A stretch of DNA of 64,000 bases from Petrolisthes cinctipes (Eukaryota > Arthropoda > Malacostraca > Decapoda > Porcellanidae). Made by a program: the position numbers and the translations under genes. Shown here piece after piece: positions 25,882-36,480 of this stretch (the first letter of the stretch is position 1; each line of letters starts with the position of its first letter). Where the stretch lies: positions 712,001 to 776,000 of the forward strand of contig JAWQEG010000490.1 in the NCBI GenBank assembly GCA_033782935.1. Reading direction: 5' to 3'. The notes under the pieces were generated by a model, which searched no databases, was not told the origin of the DNA, and was given only the letters and a program-made list of their open reading frames with translations.

Positions 25882-26909
25882 TTTTGGGGTCCCAGAAGCG
25901 ATCTGTACATGCCTACTCCGTGTTAGAGTATTTTCAAAATTCAGGCCCAAAACATGCTGAAAATCGATATTTTTGGTGCCCAAAGTCAATATGTGTATGC
26001 ATCTTCTATAATCGTTTATATCTCAAATTCAGGCTCAAAACACCCGAAAATTCGATATTTTGGGGTCCCAGAAGCGATCTGTACATGGCTACTCAGTGCT
26101 AGAATGTTTTCAAAATATAGGCTCAAAACATGCTCAAAATCGATATTTTAGGTGCCCAAAAGTCGATATGTGCATGCATCTTCTGTACTCGTTTATATCT
26201 CAAATTCAGGCTCAAAACACCCGAAAATTCGATATTTTGGGGTCCCAGAAACGATCTGTACATGCCTACTCAGTGCTAGAATATTTTCAAAATATAGGCT
26301 CAAAACATGCTAAAAATCGATATTTTAGGTGCGTAAAGACGATATCTCAAATTCAGGCCCAAAACACCCGAAAATTCAATATTATGTGTTCCCAGAAGCG
26401 ATCTGTACATGCCTACTCCGTGTTAGAGTATTTACAATATACTGGCCGAAAATTTGCTCAAAATCGATGTTTTAGGTGCCCAAAAGTCGATATGTGCATG
26501 CATCTTCAGTACCCGTTTATATCTCAAATTCAGGCTCAAAACACCCGAAAATTCGATATTTTGGGGTCCCAGAAGCGATCTGTACATGCCTACTCTGTGT
26601 TAGAGTATTTTCAAAATACAGGCCCAAAACATGCTGAAAATCGATATTTTAGATGCCCAAAGTCAATATGTGCATGTGTCTTCTGAACCCGTTTATATCT
26701 CAAATTCAGGCTCAAAACGCCCGAAAATTCAATATTTTGGGGTCCCAGAAGCAATCTGTACATGCCTACTCAGTGCTAGAATATTTTCAAAATATAGGCT
26801 AAAAACATGCTAAAAATCGATCTTTTAGGTGCCAAAAAGTCGATATCTCAAATTCAGTCCCAAAACACCCGAAAATTCGATATTTAGGGGTCCCAGAAGC
26901 GATCTGTAC
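25882..26909 (+). repeat. Transition segment between the two array domains
   Basis: Here the 158 bp units and AGCGAACTG variants stop, and the variants that dominate the rest of the window begin: GTGCGTAAAGACG (26329), CGATGTTTTAGG and CTTCAGTACCCG (about 26.47-26.5 kb), TTTAGATGCCC (about 26.65 kb) and AGAAGCAATCTG (about 26.75 kb). TCTGGCCCTAAAC already appears at 24.84 kb. Part of the segment (from 26.29 kb) has a copy at 62.64 kb. Confidence 0.8.
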
Positions 26910-28360
26910 ATGCCTACTCCGTGTTAGAGTATTTTCAAAATACAGGCCAAAAACATACTGAAAATCGATCTTTTAGGTACCCAAAAGTCGATATGTGCAT
27001 GCATCTTCTGTACCCGTTTATATCTCAAATTCTGGCCCTAAACACCCGAAAATTCAATATTTTGGGGTCCCAGAAGCAATCTGTACATGCCTACTCAGTG
27101 CTAGAATATTTTCAAAATATAGGCTTAAAACATGCTAAAAATCGATATTTTAGGTGCCAAAAATTCGATATCTTAAATTATGGCCCAAAACACCCGAAAA
27201 TTCGATATTTAGGGGTCCCAGAAGCGATCTGTACATGCCTACTCCGTGTTAGAGTATTTTCAAAATACAGGCCCAAAACATGCTCAAAATCGATGTTTTA
27301 GGTGCCAAAAAGTCGATATGTGCATGCATCTTCAGTACCCGTTTATATCTCAAATTCAGGCTCAAAACACCCGAAAATTCGATATTTTGGGGTCCCAGAA
27401 GCGATCTGTACATGCCTACTCCGTGTTAGAGTAATTTCAAAATACATGCCCAAAACATGATGAAAATCGATATTTTAGATGCCCAAAGTCAATATGTGCA
27501 TGTATCTTCTGTACCCGTTTATATCTCAAATTCAGGCTGAAAACACCCAAAAATTCAATATTTTGGGGTCCCAGAAGCAATCTGTACATGCCTACTCAGT
27601 GCTAGAATATTTTCAAAATATAGGCTAAAAACATGCTAAAAATCGATATTTTAGGTGCCAAAAAGTCGATATCTCAAATTAAGGCCCAAAACACCCAAAA
27701 ATTCGATATTTAGGGGTCACAGAAGCGATCTGTACAAGCCTACTCAGTGCTAGAATGTTTTCAAAATATAGTCTCAAAACATGCTCAAAATCGATATTTT
27801 AGGTGCCCAAAAGTCAATAGTTGCATGCATCTTCTGTACTCGTTTATATCTCAAATTCAAGCTCAAAACACCCGAAAATTCGATATTTTGGTGTCTCAGA
27901 AGCGATCTGTACATGCCTACTCCGAAATGGAGTATTTTCAAAATACAGGCCCAATACATGCTGAAAATCGATATTTTAGATCCCCAAAGTCAATATGTGC
28001 ATGTATCTTCTGTACCCGTTTATATCTCAAATTCAGGCTCAAAATACCCGAAAATTCAATATTTTGGGGTCCCAGAAGCAATCTGTACATGCCTACTCAG
28101 TGCTAGAATATTTTAAAAATATATGCTAAAAACATGCTAAAAATCGATATTTTAGGTGCCAAAAAGTCGATATCTCAAATTCAGTCCCAAAACACCCGAA
28201 AATTCGATATTTAGGGGTCCCAGAAGGGATCTGTACCTGCGTACTCCGTGTTAGAGTATTTTCAAAATACAGGCCAAAAACATACTGAAAATCGATCTTT
28301 TAGGTGCCCAAAAGTCGATATGTGCATGCATCTTCTGTACCCGTTTATATCTCAAATTCA
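26910..28360 (+). repeat. Higher-order block, 1828/2152 bp offset, copy 1
   Basis: Landmarks at 26921, 27246 and 27747 recur at +1,828 bp. After about 27.89 kb the matching offset becomes +2,152 bp. The 324 bp step equals one 177+147 bp dimer present only in copy 2. Shared rare variants are AAAATTCGATATCT, CAATAGTTGCATGC, TTTCAAAATATAGTCTC and the ACTCCGAAATGGAGT change. Confidence 0.85.
27919..27933 (+). repeat. Small perfect inverted repeat created by a local variant
   Basis: ACTCCGAAATGGAGT replaces ACTCCGTGTTAGAGT, giving 5 bp arms (ACTCC/GGAGT) around a 5-base loop. The same variant is at 30071-30085, 2,152 bp away, as expected from the block duplication. A functional role is not supported. 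Confidence 0.6.
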
Positions 28361-28737
28361 GGCTCAAAACACCCGAAAATTCGATATTTTGGGGTCCCAG
28401 AAGCGATCTGTACATGGCTACTCAGTGCTCGAATGTTTTCAAAATATAGGCTCAAAACATGCTCAAAATCGATATTTTAGGTGCCCAAAAGTCGATATGT
28501 GCATGCATTTTCTGTACTCGTTTATATCTCAAATTCAGGCTCAAAACACCCGAAAATTCGATATTTTGGGGTCCCAGAAACGATCTGTACATGCCTACTC
28601 AGTGCTAGAATATTTTCAAAATATAGGCTCAAAACATGCTAAAAATCGATATTTTAGGTGCGTAAAGACGATATCTCAAATTCAGGCCCAAAACACCCGA
28701 AAATTCGATATTATGGGGTCCCAGAAGCGATCGGTAG
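28361..28737 (+). repeat. Linker monomers between the 1828/2152 bp copies
   Basis: Contains GTACATGGCTACTCAG, then a full unit and a 147 bp unit with GTGCGTAAAGACG. The same group is at 26.08-26.4 kb and, shortened by one monomer, at 62.61 kb. Confidence 0.78.
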
Positions 28738-30512
28738 ATGCCTACTCCGTGTTAGAGTATTTTCAAAATACAGGCCAAAAACATACTGAAAATCGATCTT
28801 TTAGGTACCCAAAAGTCGATATGTGCATGCATCTTCTGTACCCGTTTATATCTCAAATTCTGGCCCTAAACACCCGAAAATTCAATATTTTGGGGTCCCA
28901 GAAGCAATCTGTACATGCCTACTCAGTGCTAGAATATTTTCAAAATACAGGCTTAAAACATGCTAAAAATCGATATTTTAGGTGCCAAAAATTCGATATC
29001 TCAAATTATGGCCCAAAACACCCGAAAATTCGATATTTAGGGGTCCCAGAAGCGATCTGTACATGCCTACTCCGTGTTAGAGTATTTTCAAAATACAGGC
29101 CCAAAACATGCTCAAAATCGATGTTTTAGGTGCCAAAAAGTCGATATGTGCATGCATCTTCAGTACCCGTTTATATCTCAAATTCAGGCTCAAAACACCC
29201 GAAAATTCGATATTTTGGGGTCCCAGAAGCAATCTGTACATGCCTACTCCGTGTTAGAGTAATTTCAAAATACATGCCCAAAACATGATGAAAATCGATA
29301 TTTTAGATGCCCAAAGTCAATATGTGCATGTATCTTCTGTACCCGTTTATATCTCAAATTCAGGCTGAAAACACCCAAAAATTCAACATTTTGGGGTCCC
29401 AGAAGCAATCTGTACATGCCTACTCAGTGCTAGAATATTTTCAAAATATAGGCTAAAAACATGCTAAAAATCGATATTTTAGGTGCCAAAAAGTCGATAT
29501 CTCAAATTAAGGCCCAAAACACCCAAAAATTCTTTATTTAGGGGTCACAGAAGCGATCTGTACAAGCCTACTCAGTGCTAGAATGTTTTCAAAATATAGT
29601 CTCAAAACATGCTCAAAATCGATATTTTAGGTGCCCAAAAGTCAATAGTTGCATGCATCTTCTGTACTCGTTTATATCTCAAATTCAAGCTCAAAACACC
29701 CGAAAATTCGATATTTTGGGGTCCCAGAAGCGATCTGTACATGCCTACTCAGTGCTAGAATATTTTCAAAATATAGGCTCAAAACATGCTAAAAATCGAT
29801 ATTTTAAGTGCTTAAAGGCGATATCTCAAATTCAGGCACAAAACACCCGAAAATTCGATATTTTGGGATCCCAGAAGCGATCTGTACATGCCTACTCCGT
29901 GTTAGAGTATTTTCAAAATACAGGCCCAAAACATGCTCAAAATCGATGTTTTAGGTGCCCAAAAGTCGATATGTGCATGCATCTTCAGTACCCGTTTATA
30001 TCTCAAATTCAGGCTCAAAACACCCGAAAATTCGATATTTTGGTGTCTCAGAAGCGATCTGTACATGCCTACTCCGAAATGGAGTATTTTCAAAATACAG
30101 GCCCAATACATGCTGAAAATCGATATTTTAGATGCCCAAAGTCAATATGTGCATGTATCTTCTGTACCCGTTTATATCTCAAATTCAGGCTCAAAATACC
30201 CGAAAATTCAATATTTTGGGGTCCCAGAAGCAATCTGTACATGCCTACTCAGTGCTAGAATATTTTCAAAATATAGGCTAAAAACATGCTAAAAATCGAT
30301 ATTTTAGGTGCCAAAAAGTCGATATCTCAAATTCAGTCCCAAAACACCCGAAAATTCGATATTTATGGGTCCCAGAAGGGATCTGTACCTGCCTACTCCG
30401 TGTTAGAGTATTTTCAAAATACAGGCCAAAAACATACTGAAAATCGATCTTTTAGGTGCCCAAAAGTCGATATGTGCATGCATCTTCTGTACCCGTTTAT
30501 ATCTCAAATTCT
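28738..30512 (+). repeat. Higher-order block, 1828/2152 bp offset, copy 2
   Basis: Second copy with an extra 324 bp dimer at roughly 29.7-30.03 kb. The extra dimer carries AAGTGCTTAAAGGCG, then the CTTCAGTACCCG unit. The match ends near TCTCAAATTCTGGCCC, where copy 1 reads TCTCAAATTCAGGCTC. Confidence 0.83.
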
Positions 30513-30557
30513 GGCCCTAAACACCCGAAAATTCGATATTTTGGGGTCCCAGAAGCG

Positions 30558-32852
30558 ATCTGTACATGCCTACTCCGTGTTAGAGTATTTTCAAAATTCA
30601 GGCCCAAAACATGCTGAAAATCGATATTTTTGGTGCCCAAAGTCAATATGTGTATGCATCTTCTATACTCGTTTATATCTCAAATTCAGGCTCAAAACAC
30701 CCGAAAATTCGATATTTTGGGGTCCCAGAAGCGATCTGTACATGCCTACTCAGTGCTAGAATATTTTCAAAATATAGGCTCACAACATGCTAAAAATCGA
30801 TATTTTAGGTGCGTAAAGACGATATCTCAAATTCAGGCCCAGAACACCCGAAAATTCGATATTTTGGGGTCCCAGATGCAATCTGTACATGCCTTCTCAG
30901 TGCTAGAATATTTTCAAAATATAGACTCAAAACATGCTAAAAATCGATATTTTAGGTGCGTAAGGGCGATATCTCAAATTCAGGCCCAAAACACCCGTAA
31001 ATTCGATATTTTGGGGTCCCAGAAGCGATGTGTACATGCCTACTCCGTGTTAGAGTATTTTTAAAATACAGGCCCAAAACATGATCAAATCGATGTTTTA
31101 GGTGCCCAAAAGTCGATATGTGCATGCATCTTCAGTACCCGTTTATATCTCAAATTCAGGCTCAAAACACCCGAAAATTCGATATTTTGGTGTCCCAGAA
31201 GCGATCTATACATGCCTACTCCGTGTTAGAGTATTTTCAAAATACAGGCCCAAAACATGCTGAAAATCGATATATTAGATGCCCAAAGTCAATATGTGCA
31301 TGTATCTTCTGTACCCGTTTATATCTCAAATTCAGGCTCAAAACACCCGAAAATTCAATATTTTGGGGTCCAAGAAGCAATCTGTACATGCCTACTCAGT
31401 GCTAGAATATTTTCAAAATATAGGCTAAAAAAATGCTAAAAATCGATATTTTAGGTGCCAAAAAGTCGATATCTCAAATTCAGTCCCAAAACACCCGAAA
31501 ATTCTATATTTATGGGTCCCAGAAGGGATCTGTACATGCCTACTCCGTGTTAGAGTATTTTCAAAATACAGCCCAAAAACATACTGAAAATCGATCTCTT
31601 AGGTGCCCAAAAGTCGATATGTGCATGCATCTTCTGTACCCGTTTATATCTCAAATTCAGGCTCAAAACACCCGAAAATTCGATATTTTGGGGTTTCAGA
31701 AGCGATCTGTACATGCCTACTCTGTGTTAGAGTATTTTCAAGATACATGCCCAAAACATGCTGAAAATCGATATTTTAGATGCCCAAAGTCAATATGTGC
31801 ATGTATCTTCTGTACCCGTTTATATCTAAAATTCAGGCTCAAAACACCCGAAAATTCAATATTTTGGGGTCCCAGAAGCAATCTGTACATGCCTAGTCAG
31901 TGCTAGAATATTTTCAAAATATAGGCTAAAAACATGCTAAAAATCGATATTTTAGGTGCCAAAAAGTCGATATCTCAAATTCAGTTCCAAAACACCCGAA
32001 AATTCGATATTTAGGGGTCCCAGAAGGGATCTGTACATGCCTGCTACGTGTTAGAGTATTTTCAAAATACAGTCAAAAAACATACTGAAAATCGATCTTT
32101 TAGGTGCCCAAAAGTCAATATGTGCATGCATCTTCTGTACCCGTTTATATCTCAAATTCTGGCCCTAAACACCCGAAAATTCGATATTTTTGGGTCCCAG
32201 AAGCGATATGTACATGCCTACTCCGTGTTAGAGTATTTTCAAAATACAGGCCCAAAACATGCTGAAAATCGATATTTTAGATGCCCAAAGTCAATATGTG
32301 CATGTATCTTCTGTACCCGTTTATACGTCAAATTCAGGCTCAAAACACCCGAAAATTCAATATTTTGGGGTCCCAGAAGCAATCTGTCCATGCCTGCTCA
32401 GTGCTAGAATATTTTCAAAATATAGGCAAAAAACATGCTAAAAATCGATATTTTAGGTGCCAAAAAGTCGATATCTGAAATTCAGTCCCAAAACACCCGA
32501 AAATTCGATAATTTGGGGTCCCAGAAGGGGTTGGTACATGCCTACTCAGTGCTAGAATATTTTCAAGATACAGGCTCAAAACATGCTAAAAATCGATATT
32601 TTAGGTGCGTAAAGGCGATATCTCAAATTCAGGCCCAATACACCCGAAAATTCGATATTTTGGGGTCCCATAAGCGATCTGTACATGCCTACTCCGTGTT
32701 AGAGTATTTTCAAAATACAGGCCCAAAACATGCTGAAAATCGATATTTTAGATGCCCAAAGTCAATATGTGCATGTATCTTCTGTACCCGTTTATACGTC
32801 AAATTCAGGCTCAAAACACCCGAAAATTCAATATTTTGGGGTCCAAGAAGCA
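30558..32852 (+). repeat. 2295 bp higher-order repeat, copy 1
   Basis: Landmarks at 30630, 31118, 31433, 32048, 32259 and 32435 recur at +2,295 bp with no differences that I noticed. The length fits eight full and six 147 bp units. Private markers include GTGCGTAAGGGCG, CATGATCAAATCGATG, TTTATACGTCAAATTC, TATCTAAAATTCAGG, AGAAGGGGTTGGTACATG and CACAACATGCT. Confidence 0.93.
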
Positions 32853-35147
32853 ATCTGTACATGCCTACTCCGTGTTAGAGTATTTTCAAAATTCAGGCCC
32901 AAAACATGCTGAAAATCGATATTTTTGGTGCCCAAAGTCAATATGTGTATGCATCTTCTATACTCGTTTATATCTCAAATTCAGGCTCAAAACACCCGAA
33001 AATTCGATATTTTGGGGTCCCAGAAGCGATCTGTACATGCCTACTCAGTGCTAGAATATTTTCAAAATATAGGCTCACAACATGCTAAAAATCGATATTT
33101 TAGGTGCGTAAAGACGATATCTCAAATTCAGGCCCAGAACACCCGAAAATTCGATATTTTGGGGTCCCAGATGCAATCTGTACATGCCTTCTCAGTGCTA
33201 GAATATTTTCAAAATATAGACTCAAAACATGCTAAAAATCGATATTTTAGGTGCGTAAGGGCGATATCTCAAATTCAGGCCCAAAACACCCGTAAATTCG
33301 ATATTTTGGGGTCCCAGAAGCGATGTGTACATGCCTACTCCGTGTTAGAGTATTTTTAAAATACAGGCCCAAAACATGATCAAATCGATGTTTTAGGTGC
33401 CCAAAAGTCGATATGTGCATGCATCTTCAGTACCCGTTTATATCTCAAATTCAGGCTCAAAACACCCGAAAATTCGATATTTTGGTGTCCCAGAAGCGAT
33501 CTATACATGCCTACTCCGTGTTAGAGTATTTTCAAAATACAGGCCCAAAACATGCTGAAAATCGATATATTAGATGCCCAAAGTCAATATGTGCATGTAT
33601 CTTCTGTACCCGTTTATATCTCAAATTCAGGCTCAAAACACCCGAAAATTCAATATTTTGGGGTCCAAGAAGCAATCTGTACATGCCTACTCAGTGCTAG
33701 AATATTTTCAAAATATAGGCTAAAAAAATGCTAAAAATCGATATTTTAGGTGCCAAAAAGTCGATATCTCAAATTCAGTCCCAAAACACCCGAAAATTCT
33801 ATATTTATGGGTCCCAGAAGGGATCTGTACATGCCTACTCCGTGTTAGAGTATTTTCAAAATACAGCCCAAAAACATACTGAAAATCGATCTCTTAGGTG
33901 CCCAAAAGTCGATATGTGCATGCATCTTCTGTACCCGTTTATATCTCAAATTCAGGCTCAAAACACCCGAAAATTCGATATTTTGGGGTTTCAGAAGCGA
34001 TCTGTACATGCCTACTCTGTGTTAGAGTATTTTCAAGATACATGCCCAAAACATGCTGAAAATCGATATTTTAGATGCCCAAAGTCAATATGTGCATGTA
34101 TCTTCTGTACCCGTTTATATCTAAAATTCAGGCTCAAAACACCCGAAAATTCAATATTTTGGGGTCCCAGAAGCAATCTGTACATGCCTAGTCAGTGCTA
34201 GAATATTTTCAAAATATAGGCTAAAAACATGCTAAAAATCGATATTTTAGGTGCCAAAAAGTCGATATCTCAAATTCAGTTCCAAAACACCCGAAAATTC
34301 GATATTTAGGGGTCCCAGAAGGGATCTGTACATGCCTGCTACGTGTTAGAGTATTTTCAAAATACAGTCAAAAAACATACTGAAAATCGATCTTTTAGGT
34401 GCCCAAAAGTCAATATGTGCATGCATCTTCTGTACCCGTTTATATCTCAAATTCTGGCCCTAAACACCCGAAAATTCGATATTTTTGGGTCCCAGAAGCG
34501 ATATGTACATGCCTACTCCGTGTTAGAGTATTTTCAAAATACAGGCCCAAAACATGCTGAAAATCGATATTTTAGATGCCCAAAGTCAATATGTGCATGT
34601 ATCTTCTGTACCCGTTTATACGTCAAATTCAGGCTCAAAACACCCGAAAATTCAATATTTTGGGGTCCCAGAAGCAATCTGTCCATGCCTGCTCAGTGCT
34701 AGAATATTTTCAAAATATAGGCAAAAAACATGCTAAAAATCGATATTTTAGGTGCCAAAAAGTCGATATCTGAAATTCAGTCCCAAAACACCCGAAAATT
34801 CGATAATTTGGGGTCCCAGAAGGGGTTGGTACATGCCTACTCAGTGCTAGAATATTTTCAAGATACAGGCTCAAAACATGCTAAAAATCGATATTTTAGG
34901 TGCGTAAAGGCGATATCTCAAATTCAGGCCCAATACACCCGAAAATTCGATATTTTGGGGTCCCATAAGCGATCTGTACATGCCTACTCCGTGTTAGAGT
35001 ATTTTCAAAATACAGGCCCAAAACATGCTGAAAATCGATATTTTAGATGCCCAAAGTCAATATGTGCATGTATCTTCTGTACCCGTTTATACGTCAAATT
35101 CAGGCTCAAAACACCCGAAAATTCAATATTTTGGGGTCCAAGAAGCA
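32853..35147 (+). repeat. 2295 bp higher-order repeat, copy 2
   Basis: Second copy. The boundary sits inside a monomer at GTCCAAGAAGCAATCTG: copy 1 continues into ACTCCGTG and copy 2 into ACTCAGTG. Near-perfect identity over more than 2 kb indicates a very recent event, or an assembly duplication that read depth would expose. Confidence 0.93.
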
Positions 35148-36480
35148 ATCTGTACATGCCTACTCAGTGCTAGAATATTTTCAAAATATAGACTCAAAAC
35201 ATGCTAAAAATCGATATTTTAGGTGAATAAGGGCGATATCTCAAATTCAGGCCCAAAACACCCGTAAATTCGATATTTTGGGGTCCCAGAAGCGATGTGT
35301 ACATGCCTACTCCGTGTTAGAGTTTTTTTAAAATACAGGCCCAAAACATGATCAAATCGATGTTTTAGGTGCCCAAAAGTCGATATGTGCATGCATCTTC
35401 AGTACCCGTTTATATCTCAAATTCAGGCTCAAAACACCCGGAAATTCGATATTTTGGTGTCCCAGAAGCGATCTATACATGCCTACTCCGTGTTAGAGTA
35501 TTTTCAAAATACAGGCCCAAAACATGCTGAAAATCGATATATTAGATGCCCAAAGTCAATATGTGCATGTATCTTCTGTACCCGTTTATATCTCAAATTC
35601 AGGCTCAAAACACCCGAAAATTCAATATTTTGGGGTCCAAGAAGCAATCTGTACATGCCTACTCAGTGCTAGAATATTTTCAAAATATAGGCTAAAAAAA
35701 TGCTAAAAATCGATATTTTAGGTGCCAAAAAGTCGATATCTCAAATTCAGTTCCAAAACACCCGAAAATTCGATATTTAGGGGTCCCAGAAGGGATCTGT
35801 ACATGCCTACTCCGTGTTAGAGTATTTTCAAAATACAGTCAAAAAACATACTGAAAATCGATCTTTTAGGTGCCCAAAAGTCAATATGTGCATGCATCTT
35901 CTGTACCCGTTTATATCTCAAATTCTGGCCCTAAACACCCGAAAATTCGATATTTTTGGGTCCCAGAAGCGATATGTACATGCCTACTCCGTGTTAGAGT
36001 ATTTTCAAAATACAGGCCCAAAACATGCTGAAAATCGATATTTTAGATGCCCAAAGTCAATATGTGCATGTATCTTCTGTACCCGTTTATACGTCAAATT
36101 CAGGCTCAAAACACCCGAAAATTCAATATTTTGGGGTCCCAGAAGCAATCTGTCCATGCCTGCTCAGTGCTAGAATATTTTCAAAATATAGGCAAAAAAC
36201 ATGCTAAAAATCGATATTTTAGGTGCCAAAAAGTCGATATCTGAAATTCAGTCCCAAAACACCCGAAAATTCGATATTTAGGGGTCCCAGAAGGGGTTGG
36301 TACATGCCTACTCAGTGCTAGAATATTTTCAAGATACAGGCTCAAAACATGCTAAAAATCGATATTTTAGGTGCGTAAAGGCGATATCTCAAATTCAGGC
36401 CCAATACACCCGAAAATTCGATATTTTGGGGTCCCATAAGCGATCTGTACATGCCTACTCCGTGTTAGAGTATTTTCAAA
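35148..36480 (+). repeat. 2295 bp higher-order repeat, shortened copy 3
   Basis: Resumes the block at the position equal to 33.19 kb (offset 1,972, i.e. 323 bp skipped). It runs to about 35.7 kb, then changes to offset 1,471 (a further 501 bp missing). Losses of 323 and 501 bp correspond to one and two full units plus one short unit. It also carries private substitutions, such as GGTGAATAAGGGCG and GAGTTTTTTTAAAATAC, so it is older or more exposed than copies 1 and 2. Confidence 0.88.

Noticed and set aside
27919..27933. Hairpin as a transcription terminator or regulatory site
   Set aside because: Only 5 bp arms, found in two duplicated copies of one variant monomer and without any gene nearby.
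28248..29129. 293-codon open frame, and similar ones at 1410-2237 and 59006-59812, as possible repeat proteins
   Set aside because: They are direct translations of the satellite. Several frames and both strands are open at once, many begin at GTG inside a repeat, and 176/177 bp length changes break the frame at random. No conserved domain is visible.
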